From: Psettodes erumei
Taxonomy: Eukaryota; Chordata; Actinopteri; Pleuronectiformes; Psettodidae
Direction of reading: 5' to 3'
Length of the DNA: 64,000 nucleotides
Assembly: GCA_016785225.1 (NCBI GenBank)
Contig: JAFBJZ010000512.1
Location: 310,001-374,000, forward strand
Of the stretch, positions 29,001-41,273 are shown in pieces. The notes under the pieces were generated by a model that searched no databases, was not told where the DNA came from, and was given only the letters and a program-made list of their open reading frames with translations. Numbering within the stretch: the stretch's first letter is position 1; the number at the start of each line of letters is the position of its first letter. The position numbers were made by a program, and so were the translations under genes.

Positions 29001-30774
29001 ACTTCATCATGAAATATCTGTGTATCATTCAGAATTACTGTAGGCACCCGTCGCAGCATGCTCCCTTGGGCTGGCACTCATTCACATCAAGATGCAGCGT
29101 AGTCTCATCAACCTACAGGAAAGCTGATCCCATCTGATTGTGTGGTCCCTGATAAACAATGTATATTAATCAAGATGCAATGCCTCTATAGCAATTTATA
29201 GCATTATGCAAAGCAAGAGATTCCAGGCATTCATTGTCCACACAGACACAATCGCAGCCTTAACAAGACCTATTTCTCAACATTTTGTGTAAGTGTAACA
29301 GTACACATATACATCTGTTCATTGGATGGTGCGACAGCAAACGCAATAGCTGGTGGAAATGAAATCAGAGCATGAACAGGATTTGTGAGGGAAAAACTAT
29401 GTTTCAAATCTGAAAAAAGACATTTCCTCTGTACTTACTCTGGGCTTCTGTACATTATGAATCAAAAACAAGCATGTAGGATGACAGCTGCGGGACTGAT
29501 GATAATGTTAAAGACGTTAATCTCACACGTGCATGTCCAGTGGATGGCTTTACTGCTCGACACCACTGACATGACCAAGGGATGGAGGTGAAGACATGCT
29601 TTATGATTAGATGGAGGATGATTTTTGCATTAATGTCTCACAACATACCTCACATTTTTGACATCTTTTCAGGTGTTGATGACAAAAACGCTGTCAGGCA
29701 CTGTGCTGTGAGCAGATGTCTCATCAGTAGGTGTTTCACTGAGTTAGCAGCATGGCTCGTAATCTAATTCAGTCAGTCCATAACTGTCTCATCAACACAA
29801 TGAATCATAAAGACTATAGTGAGACCTTGACCTTTTGCTTTAGTGCCAACGCAAGGTTGATATTTGTCGTTCTGAGGGAAATGTCGCTACAGCTTTTGGA
29901 TAGATGCTGTGAAATTTGACACAGTCACTCTCAGCCAACCCATCAATATGAATTGTATTCAGTTTGGTCCCTTTTGATCCCTTAATGTTTCATTTCACAT
30001 CATCATCCAGTCAAAACTTTTATTTGTCCAATACTTTGGTTTGTGGCTATACAATAACATTATCACCAGCCTCAACTGTTCCCTGCTTATTAGCGAAAGT
30101 CAGCGGGCTAACATGCTAAACTAAAATGGTTAACATAGAAAACATCACACTTACTACACATAAGTCTTACTGACGCTGTCATTGTGAGCATGTTGGCATG
30201 CAACTGAACAGTTCAAGAACATGTTTCCTATATTAGCACAATCTTTGCAGAGGTTAGAGTTCACCTTACTTCAAACTCGTCTTGTGAATCTGCACATTCA
30301 GCCAGTGTGAACAGAGACAAACTTTGTTGGGAAAGACCAAAGTCTTTATTCTAGTGCTGTACTGTGAACTTGTTAAAATACACTAAGAGTTTTTTGATTA
30401 GCCACAGCGAGCTCTTAAAATCACATCCTTTTTGAAGTCTGTGTAGAGTATAGTTTTTTTAAAGAGGGAACACTGGGTTGACTACTTTTAAAAAAATGTA
30501 ATTTTTTCAAATAATGTCTATAATTTTGTAAAAACATTAAAAATATAATTTCCAAATCAAGTTACAGTGCTATCTGCTCTTAAAAAGTTTAAAATTTTCT
30601 AACATTGACAATTTGCTAACATTGACATGTTGGGTGCCTCATGTCAAAACTGATAACACATGGAATCCACAAACCAACTCAGCAGAGATTGCATGACATG
30701 AATGATTAAATGTAAAGCACAGCAATCTGCTAATCATAATTTAGAGAACATAAAAGCTGTTGCGGTGGTGATGG

Positions 30775-30806
<32 letters not shown>

Positions 30807-33800
30807 GCATTGAAAGCAGTGTTGGTGGGAGAAGTGACCATGTGTTACATCATATCCATGTCCAGCTGAGCTCTTTTGCTCACGTGAGGTGAGAGGATTG
30901 AGCCCGGGATTGTTTAGGGATTAGTTAGCAGGACTTAGACCAGACTCTTAGATTCAGAAATTAAGGCACCAGAGCGGAGGGGTCACATTGTCCTGGGCCG
31001 AATGAGAAAGCACTGAATCACTGCAGCAAAACCACAAGTTCTGTTGTATTCTGGCAATCTATTCCTCCCTCTCTCTCACTCACACACATACATTTTCCTC
31101 ATCTTCATCTGCACATTGTACCGCCCAGGCAAAACCACCAGTCGTCTAATTCTCCCGCCTCTACACGCTTTCAGTCTGGAAAAGAAGGAAGGCGTGCCTG
31201 GCTGAACAGATGTGGAGATCTGAGCTGCTCGTGTATAGATCATAACACTCCCTCCCTTTCCATCTCTCTCTCTCTCTCTCACTCTGTTATTTCTCTCTGT
31301 CTTCCCTGTCTGTCCATCTGAGTAGACGAGGGACACAGTTTCAGTGCTGTCTGCTGTTGAAGGATTTAGCTCCACGAATACTTTTTTTTACTTTGCCTGA
31401 GTTCTTTCTTACCAAATCTTCAAACTGGAGACACAGACGGACACCGACTGCTGGGATCAGGTGATCCAGCTTCAGCTGTCCGGTTCAGGTGACTGGGCAC
31501 CCTGTGAGTTGGACATCCTCCTCCTCCTCTCACTCTCTCTCTCTCTCTCTCTTTGTCGCTCTCTTTCTTCGATAAATCTTAACATGATTTCACTTTCTTT
31601 GTCATTGGTTCTGATGATCATGGGCCCTTCTTTTTCACAGCTCTGTTTTGCTTGATTTCTGCATGCAAATGTGTTCCACCTTTCTCTGACAATTGTTTCT
31701 ACACATTTTTGGGCTTGAATGCTGTTATGAGTAAGTCATCAGTAGCACGATGGAAATGAGGGAAAAGAGACGAGGCCCCAGGTGCTTCGTATTTTCTTGA
31801 GCATGAATCTACCTTCCGGTTGTAGATGACCAACAAAATCCTTGAATTGAGTCATTGTCACTTATTTGTCTAGAATTTTTTTTACATACAGACCACTATA
31901 GTGTAACTGAGGTAATAAGTGAAAATTGAATGGTAACAGTGTAAAGTCACCAAGAAAGATTTATTAGATAGAGTGCTGCATGTTGAGGTTCTAGTTTCTC
32001 AGTGTGGTGATTTTTAATTTTTCATGTTCCTTTTATGAGTTAGGAAAACTCTCACAGCTTATGCTGGGCCAAATGAACTGAAATGAAATGAATCAAGAAA
32101 ATAATTGGCTGATTAATCATTAATAAGAATTAATAGATGCAGCCCTGAGAAGCACACAGATTCATTCCAACATGGGACCTGGACATAAAAAGACAAATAA
32201 ACACTGACAAACTATAAATCTTATAATACAAACAACCGTTCTTACGGATAACATATATCTTAACAAGGGATAAAAATACACCATAACATGGTAACAGTGG
32301 AAACTGCTTCTAGTACATTACAGATGTGATTGACCATTTCCGCACCATTCTGTGTTGTTGATGTTCCAGGTGACACCCAGAAGGTGGAGATCCCCAGAGG
32401 AGAGATGGAGGTGGTGAAAGGCCAGAAGGTGGTGTTACACGCCTGGTACAGCCCCAGCTCGGACATTTCCAAGAACTCCGTCATTTGGCATTTCATGGGG
32501 AATAAATCAAAGCAGGTGAGAAGGTCAAAACATGAATCTGCGTTGATCTGATGTACAGTTAACCCTGCTATGACCTCCAGTGGGACAGACAAAGGAGAGC
32601 CTCTTTAAAGGGATTAAATCAAAGTATATTATTTGCTGATCCTCATGCTGCTGTCGTGGAAGTGTTAACATCTGCAAACCAAAGTCGTGGAGCGGAAACA
32701 ATGAACAGGCAACTATTTATTCAATAATTAATATTTGACATAGTTTTTCTTGCTAAATTGCCAAAAACTCTCAGATTCCATCATCACACCAGCTGTTCAA
32801 TAGACTGAAAAACCAGATAAATCTTTTTTAATACAGTGTACTGTTCTCAGGCTATCTCACCCCTAAACATTATACAAAGGGGAAAAGAGTATTTTTGGAT
32901 TGCATGACACTGTTATTATATCCCAAGAAACCCATCTAGTGATGTGTGAGGTTAAAAAAGATGATCTGTGGAGATTAGGATTATTGCCAACACCACCGGT
33001 GATGTCTAATATATAGCGGAAGGAAGGAAGGAAGGAAAGATGGATGAGTATTATTAATGAAAAGATGCCACTAATGACATTTCCATCTCTACTTTTCCAC
33101 TGCACCTCCTAGCACGAACTGCTGGTGAATCTGTACATATCTGTAGATACAGTATGTATGTGTGTGTGTTAGGGTGTGTAGGGTCTTTGCGTGATTAATA
33201 TAATCTAAACAGTTTCAGTGTCTGATGCCTGTGAGCTTAGCTCAAACAGAAAATCAGCCTAAAATTCAGCATCCACCATCTGTACATGTCAGGATTATCT
33301 TTATGAAGGACGTTGATTTATGTTATATTGTTAATCTGCATATCTTCACATGCCTGCAGCAAATAGTAATAAAAGTATTAAAAATTTATATTTGATCTTA
33401 ATGGAATAATGCCCTTCAAAATGTTGTATCATATAAAAAGGATATTAATAGTACAGAAATGGTCTTAATTATCAATAATGAACAGTGCTATTACTCCATA
33501 ACCTTAAAATGTTTTCCCCCGTGTAGGTGATAAACTTCAGCTCGGGTGAGGTTGGGTATGGCCAGAACGAGTACACAAAAAGAGTGGGCTTCAGTGCGGC
33601 CATGCCCTCAGCCAACATCTCCATCTACATCAACAACACCCAGGAGTCTGACTCTGGACGCTACATCTGCAACGTCATCATCCTCGGAGGGACTGGCATT
33701 TCCGGGGAGATACACCTTAATGTCAAAGGTAAAGGACCACAGCATCAGAGGCATTTCAAAGGTCAAACTTAATCAGAAACAGTCTGCACTGCATCTCACA

Positions 33801-36800
33801 CATTTCCCTGGATTTGGAAATCCAGGCGGAATAAATGATGAACATGTTTTGAAGGATTTTGGACCAGTCTGTTTAAAAATCATATGTTTATGTGAGTAAG
33901 CACTGTACAAATGAAACTCATCTTCGGTTTAGGGATTCTCTGTCATTATGTCATCCTTCAGCAGCAGATGGAAAAAGGGGTGGGGTGGGGTTAAAAACAT
34001 TTGTTTTTTGTTTTTTTTTAACAATATAGCTATATACGGCTACCCTGAGAAATCCATGTCACTGGATTAAAAGTAATGTATTTCAAGTTCAATCAGAGGT
34101 CATTGATCCTATATTCTTATCCTACATGTGTTTGAACTTAATAACACTGTCTGTGTGTCTGTCCCTCACCCCAGTCCCTCCCTCTCCCCCAGTATGCACC
34201 ATGACAGGAAACCCTGTGGTGAAGGGCAACGTGACACTGAGCTGTAAGTCCAGTCATGGAAAACCAGTCCCTCAGTACAAGTGGACCAAGGCAGCACCCA
34301 TGTCTGAGGTTTTCTTCTCGCCAATGCAGAGTGAGTGTTAATTTTCTGAGCATATAACGAGGATGTGAGTCTTATACTTCAGATCATCAGTTCATTCAGC
34401 TGACAAAAAACCCCAACCCTATGCCCAGAGCCAACATCTTTTCACATTCAGGCATCATGCGAAATTATTTTAACATTGTTGAAATAAAGGAATGTTGTTG
34501 TCAGCTAGCCTCACTATCCAGTAAAAGGCATGCTGTATTTAGGTGTTACCACTTACCAAGTAAATGATCGTAAGGCCCAGCGGCAGTCTGTGGGCTTTCC
34601 TTTGCTTACAGATGTTCCAAATGAACCATAGAGAAGGATCTTTGATCCTGCCATGAAATCGTCTTTGCAGAGTGAGATACACAATATGTACAGTGCATAC
34701 TGCTCTCACAGCACTGCCCATGCAAATGAGAATAAAATACATTTTTCACAAGCAGTGCATATGCTTATGTTGTTTATATTATTTTGTAGATGTTAATTTC
34801 CAAATGATGCTGCAGAGGGAACACCATCTGTTTCTGAACAACAGGACTTAGGATGATTGATTGAGTATTGACTTAACTGCTTTTTATCTCTGATCTCTCA
34901 TCTCTTTATGACAGAAAAGTCCTCAAATTCATAAAATGAATACTGATGATGATTGTGCATTGTGTGACCCATGGTGTCGTCGTGCAGTGTGCACACTCGG
35001 GCCCTCATCACATGTGTATCTGCACCGCCTTAGATGCCATCAACACTCTGGCTCAAACCCTGCACTCATCTTTTTATCTCCACTCATATGCTCTCTCTAT
35101 GACACTTGAACCCAACTCTGCCATCGCTGCTTATCTCTTTCAGCAATCTCTCTATCGTTCTCTCTCTGCTGATCCTCTCTCTCTCATTTCCTGTTGACCT
35201 TGGTGCCTAATCTAACAAGCAACATGTCATTACTTGATCAACCCCTCTAAGAGGCATAAGTTGGATTTGGGAGAGTGCCTTCTCCCCCATCAGTTTATGC
35301 AACTCCCTCCCTACCTCTCATTCATGCTCATTGTTTCTCTGCAATCTCTCCTGCAAAAAAACAAAACAGAATGGCGGGCCTGCCCCCACCCCATGCTTGT
35401 GCTCGGGTACATGGGTAAGGGTTTTCACTCATTGATTTTCCACTTTTATTTTGTTCCCCAGCTCCATTCCACCCTGACCTCCAGCAAACCGTGACCTCCT
35501 GAGGAGTCGCGGTTTCTGGAGTCAACATGTCACTCCTTGAATCACAGAAACCATAAACTGCTTTAAAGCTTTAAAGGCAAAAACATCAACCCATTTTATA
35601 AGTATGCCTACAAGATTATGGCGCAAAATTGTTTACAATCTATTGTAAAAATAAATTTAAAAAATAAATAAAAAAATAAACAAAGTATAGTTGTCAAACC
35701 AGGTGATAATCCCATTCAATTTTAAACATTCTCCTTGCACATTCACGGATTAACATTAACTATATTTTTGGTGATTAAAACTCTCGAGGAACAGCAGATG
35801 GTATTTGATCTGTACTGTAATGATAATGGAATAATGAACAGGCTTTTAAATTTGTAATAGCTATAAGTAGGATTTTCAAACAATCTTATAAAATATATTG
35901 TGATAAAGGGTTGAATTTGACCTTTAAATCTCTGTAGTAAGTGTGGTGTGTCAGACTCAACTATGATCCTGTTGTATTCATTCATCTTTCTCATTGTGTG
36001 CTATACGCCAAGTCTTTTAGGCAGTTTGGGGTTTTACAGCTTCTTTTGATTAGAATTTTTGTATCTTTGCATTTTGTTATTTTCATTAAGTCATTAAAGT
36101 CATCTTTTTTGGTGTAGTTATTCTTGTTTACAGTCAATAAATTAATGTTAATGAATAAATAACAGTCAAGGGCATGACATTAGCTGTTATTCTTTTTGAA
36201 ATGCTGAGCTCTTGACTTGTGTTCTTTTGTACATTCATTTTTATAACTGTCACGTGAGGTAGCCACCATACCATGAGCTTCGTGTAGAAAATCTGCTGAT
36301 TTCCATTAATCATGTATCATGTGTCAGGGCTTTCACAAATGCTGCTCAATGACCTTGCAGTGGTGGCAGCATAATATGAGTAATGCCTCTGTCTTGATAA
36401 TGCAGCGGCACCTTCTGTAACGTCAGATCCCTACCAGCTCGGCCGCCTGCTGCTGGATTCTGATCACTGTGCAGACTTGAACCTGCTCCAACCTCAAGAG
36501 TCAGCTGATGTTCTGCTAATCTGTCACAATTGGGTTTGAAAACTGCAGCTGGTTTTCAAGCCAAGGGATTAAACAGTCAGAGAGGGACAGGTGCATATCG
36601 CACTCATCCGCAGTGGTTGCAGTTGGCACTCGCATTTGTTTTGCTAACTGAGGCATGATTTTAATATCAGGTCAAAAGGTTAACAGTAAAATATTACAAC
36701 TATTATCTGTTAAGAAATTCCAGCTATTCTTACTGTGTGTTCACATGCACATGTACTCACACTGACTGAAAACTGGTTACGACTGACTGTTTCTGACTTT

Positions 36801-39511
36801 TTCACCCAGTTGTTTTCATCAAATAATCAAAACAGACTCACTGTGGTTTTTGTTTTGTTCGCTGACTTTGGTTTCTGTACAGCCACTTACATTAACCTGG
36901 CTCCTGGTGGTGCAGACAAAAACACAAAGTTCAGTCCACTGTTTACTCACCCAGACTTTGGGATGAAGGCAACTGTTTGGACACAGTTTGGTAATTGTTA
37001 AGGATTTTGCTGGTCTTTTGTGTGTTGTTTGCTGGGCGTAATGTGAACCTTGACGTAAAGGAGGATTTGGATGAGTCCCTGGGCTGCGTTACTTTTTCTC
37101 TCTGTGGGGATGGATTCTGGTGTGAAAGTCAGACACCCACACCCACTCTTGTTTTCCATATGTCGTCACAAAAGCAAAAGTGCAAGAGATGAAGATGTGC
37201 TGCGACGTGACGTGTAAGATTGGATTTGAGAGGATTTGTTGTGATAAGTCCCACAGAGAGCTTGTTTATTTTTCTCCTGCCGTTTGCAACAACACAGCAT
37301 TTTAAAGGCCGATGTGCCGAGAACAGATTGTGTTTAATGGAAAAATCCAGTTGTAAAAGAACTGAGACAGATGCAAACTGCTATGTCATGAGGATATTAA
37401 AATTGCTGACCAACAATATTATGTTGCAATAGTGCAGAGTCATCTGTAGAGGTTTCTGCTGTAGGGTTGCACCAATGCCTAACTATATATAGTAGACACT
37501 GGAAATGGGCTAGTAGCTAGTAGTAGATTAAATTCTGCATTAACTAATGATTCAACACTGCTTTGATATGTTGTGCATAAAAAAATATCATGATACACAA
37601 TGTGTCACGACATGTGTAACTGGAGAGGAAAACAACCAAAAAAAGAAAGAAATCTCAGTAAATTTGTGTTAGGTAATAGTTCCCCAAAATGTAATTTTGT
37701 AGTTTAATGATTTAATGTCAACCTGTATAGTTTCCTTGGCTAGTTCTACTAAGCCCACTCACACAGATCACAAGAATGTGAAGTGTCTGTATGTCTAAGT
37801 GTGTGGTTGTTTTGCAGATGAGAGACACGGCACCCTCAGGCTGAGCAACCTCACTAAAAGCATGTCAGGGAAGTACGTCTGCCGAGCCAGCAACACCGCC
37901 GGCTCCGACAGCTGCTCCATTAACCTGGAAGTCATCACCTGTACGTACACAGTAAAAAAAAACAAAAAAAATTAAATAAATCTGTTTTCTCTTTGCTACA
38001 CATCATCGGTATATTTTCATGTGACTCTAATGAGTGCAAATACTGACTTGAGATCTGTTTTCCAGCTTCCAATGCAGGCATGATTGCAGCAGCTACGCTC
38101 GGCTCAGTGGTGGGACTTATGGCCATGGTACTGTTTCTCATCTTCATACTAAGAAGAAGACGGGACACTGAGGAAGAGATAGCTAATGAAATCAAGTGAG
38201 AGTTTCTCCATAAACACAGCAGCTACTTAAACTAAAAACACACCTCTACAATTTAATGCAATTCCATACATTTGGAATTGCAAGAAACACTGTATCATAT
38301 TTTCAACATGTACTGCTCCTTTTGTGATCTTCTGTAAAACAGGATTTAGCCCTCCATATAGGAACCCACTTCTCATCAGAGTCCCTACTTAACGCAGCTA
38401 ACTATTATATCAGCTTGTTACTTGATTGCTCAGGCGTGGGAGTTTTGCTCATTTAGGTACCACACTCATGTAACCATCAGGCTTAAGGTCTTTAATAATG
38501 CACAGCAGTACATTAGCATTCTTTACATTAATACTTCAATCATGAGATCATTGTTTAAGCATAAAACATTGATTCCTTCTCCCCAGGATGCATATTGAGT
38601 GTAACTCACTGGGTAAATAAAAGAATTACCCTCATATGACCTTTACAAAGTTCATAATGTTCTGGGGTTTTTGACACCGTCAAAAATGTGCATATTGACA
38701 TACAGGTTTATTATTGAGGCTGTAGTTGAAGGTTGTGTTGCTCTGGGTGTTACTAATTCTCTTCCTGCTTGAGGAAAGCAGAATATTAGGAACACCTCTG
38801 ACTCTAATGCTGTCCAGTATAACACCACCACTGAAGCAAAAATATTACATTCCCTTTCTTTAAAATGAGTCATTTGTTTTGGGGTTTTTTCCAACACAAT
38901 ATTTGATAATAACATTATTTGGTTGTAATTCACACAGGCACACATGGCGAGAAAACAACTCTGCATATGAGCAGAGGGACACCATTCCCACGGCCAAACA
39001 TGGCGCTTCCCTCTCACGGTTTCTCTCTCTCTGCCGCAGGGAGGATGCTCAGGCACCAAAGCGAGTGTCATGGGCGAAGAGCAACACCGGCTCCGACATT
39101 GTGTCCAAGAATGGTACGCTGTCCTCCATAGCCACCAGTCCCCGACCGCGAGACCCACATCAGCCCAACTTCCACTACCCGTACTCCCCCACCTCCACTT
39201 CAGACACCGGCTCAGTCATCAACGCCTACCAGCTGCGACCTGGAGAAGCCAACACCTTACAGGGCCTCCCCGGCTACAACATCGGAGGCACTCCTTCTCG
39301 TAAACACAGGCGGCCTCCCAGTACAAACGGGGCCCCTCCGCAGCTTCTCAGGAGCCCCATGGTTGCCGCCCCCAACAGGACTGAGGGGGCTCAGCCTCAG
39401 GTGCCGCCACCGCTCACCATGTCCCCGCAAATCAGCTCCTCCACTCTGACGCGCATGGGAGCTGTTGCCGTGATGGTGCCTGCCCAAAGCCAAGCCGGCT
39501 CACTGGTGTAG
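8018..39511 (+). CDS. esam: Endothelial cell-selective adhesion molecule (ESAM), 7 coding exons
   Basis: Coding exons are 8018-8072, 32370-32515, 33527-33728, 34175-34330, 37818-37940, 38066-38195 and 39040-39511. All have GT-AG borders, phases agree, and the product is 427 aa. ATG 8018 is the first ATG in frame and gives the signal peptide MEIKTRLSAVLMLIWIFQ. A V-type Ig domain covers about 25-132 (WY at 44-45, DSGRYIC ending at C115). A C2-type Ig domain covers about 140-226, with C158/C208 and a likely extra pair C142/C219. N-X-S/T sites include N70, N97, N103, N153 and N197. The TM segment is about 232-256, followed by RRRR and a long proline/serine-rich tail. The tail contains SKNGTLSS and ends in MVPAQSQAGSLV, which I recall as the C-terminus of human ESAM; SLV is a PDZ ligand. 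ESAM mediates homophilic adhesion at endothelial tight junctions. Human ESAM is about 390 aa. Identity is secure; a/b paralogue status is not resolved. Confidence 0.93.
9985..10015 (+). repeat. (TTTA)n microsatellite
   Basis: About eight uninterrupted TTTA units lie within esam intron 1. Confidence 0.9.
17790..17950 (+). repeat. Family C repeat, partial copy
   Basis: It begins agagctgaaacaattaatca and tttaatcgattattcagtca, then gatttgctggttttatttgt and gacagtaaattaaatgtctt. The order is that of the other orientation of family C. Confidence 0.55.
21110..21260 (+). mobile_element. tRNA-derived SINE, degraded
   Basis: A tRNA-like head starts at gtctctgtgg (21113) with an A-box-like segment. 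A clear B box, ggtttgattcc, lies at 21158-21168. The segments are spaced as in a polymerase III promoter. The cloverleaf stems do not pair well and an A+T/C-rich tail follows, so it is a SINE rather than a tRNA gene. The 3' boundary is approximate. Confidence 0.6.
22240..22400 (+). repeat. Dispersed fish repeat fragment ending in gatcaataaagt
   Basis: The segment has the order cttcaacaagacactgaat, agctgcagggctgc, then aatttccctacaggg and atcaataaagt. I recognise this as the 3' part of a repeat very common in fish genomes. Its class is not certain from the sequence. Confidence 0.5.
24275..24560 (+). repeat. Dispersed acanthomorph repeat copy (family A)
   Basis: The segment runs from tttgacatatttggaaatgtg through tatggtaaatacaacgctac, cctggagaaaggggaaaaca and ggctatgtccaaagtgaac. 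This order matches a repeat I know from many spiny-rayed fish genomes. Related pieces lie at 190-290 and, inverted, at 55235-55430. Confidence 0.6.
27475..27565 (+). repeat. Dispersed repeat family B, short fragment
   Basis: The stretch has actactggatgcattgctg, then aatttgatctgtaataactt, then a jump to catgttagcatgta. It looks like family B with an internal deletion. Confidence 0.4.
29860..30215 (+). repeat. Dispersed fish repeat (family B)
   Basis: Ordered landmarks are gatcccttaatgtttcat, ttgtccaatactttggtt, gctaacatgctaaactaa, aatggttaacatag and tgtcattgtgagcatgttgg. This order matches a repeat abundant in spiny-rayed fish. Weaker fragments of the same family lie near 15835-15910 and 27475-27565. 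Confidence 0.6.
30764..30806 (+). repeat. (GAT)n microsatellite
   Basis: An almost perfect GAT/TGA trinucleotide run of about 14 units lies in esam intron 1, with slight interruption at the 5' end. Confidence 0.9.
31517..31553 (+). repeat. (CT)n microsatellite
   Basis: A CTC/CT run passes into CT repeats. A second shorter CT run lies at 31263-31281. Confidence 0.85.
32085..32150 (-). repeat. Family C repeat, short end fragment
   Basis: The motif gaaaataattggctgattaa with aatagatgcagccctg is the terminal segment of family C. It lies about 220 bp upstream of esam exon 2. Confidence 0.5.
33018..33040 (+). repeat. (GGAA)n short tandem repeat in esam intron 2
   Basis: About five GGAA/GAAG units lie between esam exons 2 and 3. 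Tandem GGAA can bind ETS factors, but nothing else here shows that function. Confidence 0.8.
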
Positions 39512-41273
39512 CCAGTGGAGGCGTCCCTGATGCAAAATTAAAGGACAGGGGTTACGGATGGATGCCTTGAAATGGAAAGCATGTCCTCCATGAAGACCTG
39601 AGAGGTTTGTGAGAGATCAAAATGTCAGGTGGTTTTGTGCTTCGTTTGCACAAACTCCACCTGTGCTTAATATAAGTGTTCGTTGTTTTCATTTCAGTTT
39701 TCTTTTTGTATGCCACATTCTGGCCCACTAAAGACAAATATACTTTTATTTACATCCTCAGAGAGATTCAAAATGGAATCCAGGAGCATTAAAATGCCAA
39801 TTATTTCATGGGTTTTGTGAATTTCATGTTACTGTCTGGATATTGTAAACCATAACGAACTGCTGAGTGAGCTTAGAGTTTTGCAGTTCCTGCAAAATGT
39901 ATTTTATTCAATATTTACATAATACCTGGCTGTGTAAGGGTCAGTTTCAGTTCAGTTATCTCAGGCTAACGGCACCAGTTCAAAGCAGAAGCCCAGCAAA
40001 AATCACACTTCAGGTATTACAAATCGTTCTCTTTCTTTGACCCACATTTACTTGTGTTCAAGTTTATTGAAAATACTCTAACAGTGTCAGTATGGTTTCA
40101 TGACATTGGTGTTAACAGAGACAAAAAGCTGTATGAGTGTATTGCCTGTTTTGGTAGATGGAATGTAACCAGAATAGTGAGTATAACATTGTTGAAGTTG
40201 AATCCAAGTTTGTCCAAAGGTGCTTGGTATAATTTGTTATAATTATTGCATACACATGGGGCCATCAGTTTGGTGTGTTCAACCAGTCTCCTTCTGATGC
40301 TCAGGTGTTTTCTTGTAATTATACTGAACACTGGAAATAATGTGGCAGTTATGTGTTGATGTTGACAGGCTACATGTAGCACTTTAAAAATGCAGTTCTG
40401 AATTGTTGCCCATGTTTTTTTCTGCAGTGTTTGATTGTAGCATAACAAAGTTATGATCACTTTACTTACTTACTTATAAACACATTCATATAATATAAAA
40501 TGAAAATTTCAATAATAATATTTCCCAATTCTGTGTGACGCCAATGAAAAGGCTAATTCCATTTATGAAAGTTTACTAGATTGTTTTATTTGGAGTGTGA
40601 CCTGCAAATGGCAATTTGACATTTTAATACACAACCCATGTAATACTGTATGTGGTTTTACATACTGTCCTACAGAACACATGAGGGGGAAAATACAGTA
40701 ACAGTACAGTAACCATGAACATAAATAACATAAATCTAAACAGCCACTTTTGGGACAGAGACACTGAGATTGAGTGTGATACACAGCAGATGTGTGATAT
40801 CAAACAACAATTTAACTGTATTAGTGTTTAAGTTTTCTCTTCACTGATTGAGTGGAAATGTTTTAAAGAGCAGCAATTTTTATACAGAATAGCAATAACC
40901 TCTAAATTCACACTAGCAGATTTTTACCACTGCTGGAGGTATGGCCAGAGTAGGTGCTCTTGGAAATCTGTGCCATTTTTTTACTGAGATATTTTGTTCC
41001 GACCACAGTTAGTACGACAGACTGGTGAATCAACATGGCCAGCCGTACTCCCAGTGTAGCTGGAAATGGAACAAAAAACCTAATATTATACTAGAAAAAC
41101 CCACATTTTACTGATTGGTTTACCCCACATTCTCAAGTAACTTTTGCCACCTTTTGGGGGAAAAAAACTACAATGTGGCAATTCAGGAAACCAGTCACAC
41201 AGTAACAAACCAGAGATGATGACCATAACAAAATGGTCACTACTGAAGACACTTGGGGATCCAGAGACTTTTA
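39512..41273. other. Tail-to-tail intergenic region with 3' UTRs of esam (+) and acad8 (-)
   Basis: No coding sequence was recognised. The left part should be the esam 3' UTR, with a possible variant signal ATTAAA at 39788-39793. The right part should be the acad8 3' UTR, with AATAAA on the minus strand at 40585-40590. The exact boundary between the two transcripts is not visible. Confidence 0.55.
40585..40590 (-). terminator. Candidate acad8 polyadenylation signal
   Basis: TTTATT on the plus strand is AATAAA on the acad8 strand, about 680 bp past the stop codon. It is the clearest signal I noticed between acad8 and esam. Actual use needs transcript ends. Confidence 0.4.

Larger units (their letters stand above)
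8073..32369 (+). other. esam intron 1 (about 24.3 kb), no recognised gene inside
   Basis: The intron opens with GTGAGC after CAAG and closes with ttccag before the V-domain exon. I found no convincing nested coding gene on either strand; the ORFs inside are short and unlike any family I know. It contains microsatellites (9985-10015, 30764-30806, 31263-31281, 31517-31553), a tRNA-derived SINE near 21110, and old repeat fragments near 15835, 17795, 21310, 22240, 24275, 27475 and 29860. A large first intron in an endothelial adhesion gene often carries enhancers, but that is inference here. Confidence 0.75.

Noticed and set aside
30764..30806. CRISPR-like or regulatory tandem array
   Set aside because: It is a simple GAT trinucleotide microsatellite with no spacers.
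38879..39511. 210-codon open frame read as a standalone gene
   Set aside because: Only 39040-39511 is coding. It is the last exon of esam, entered through ccgcag; the upstream part is intron.
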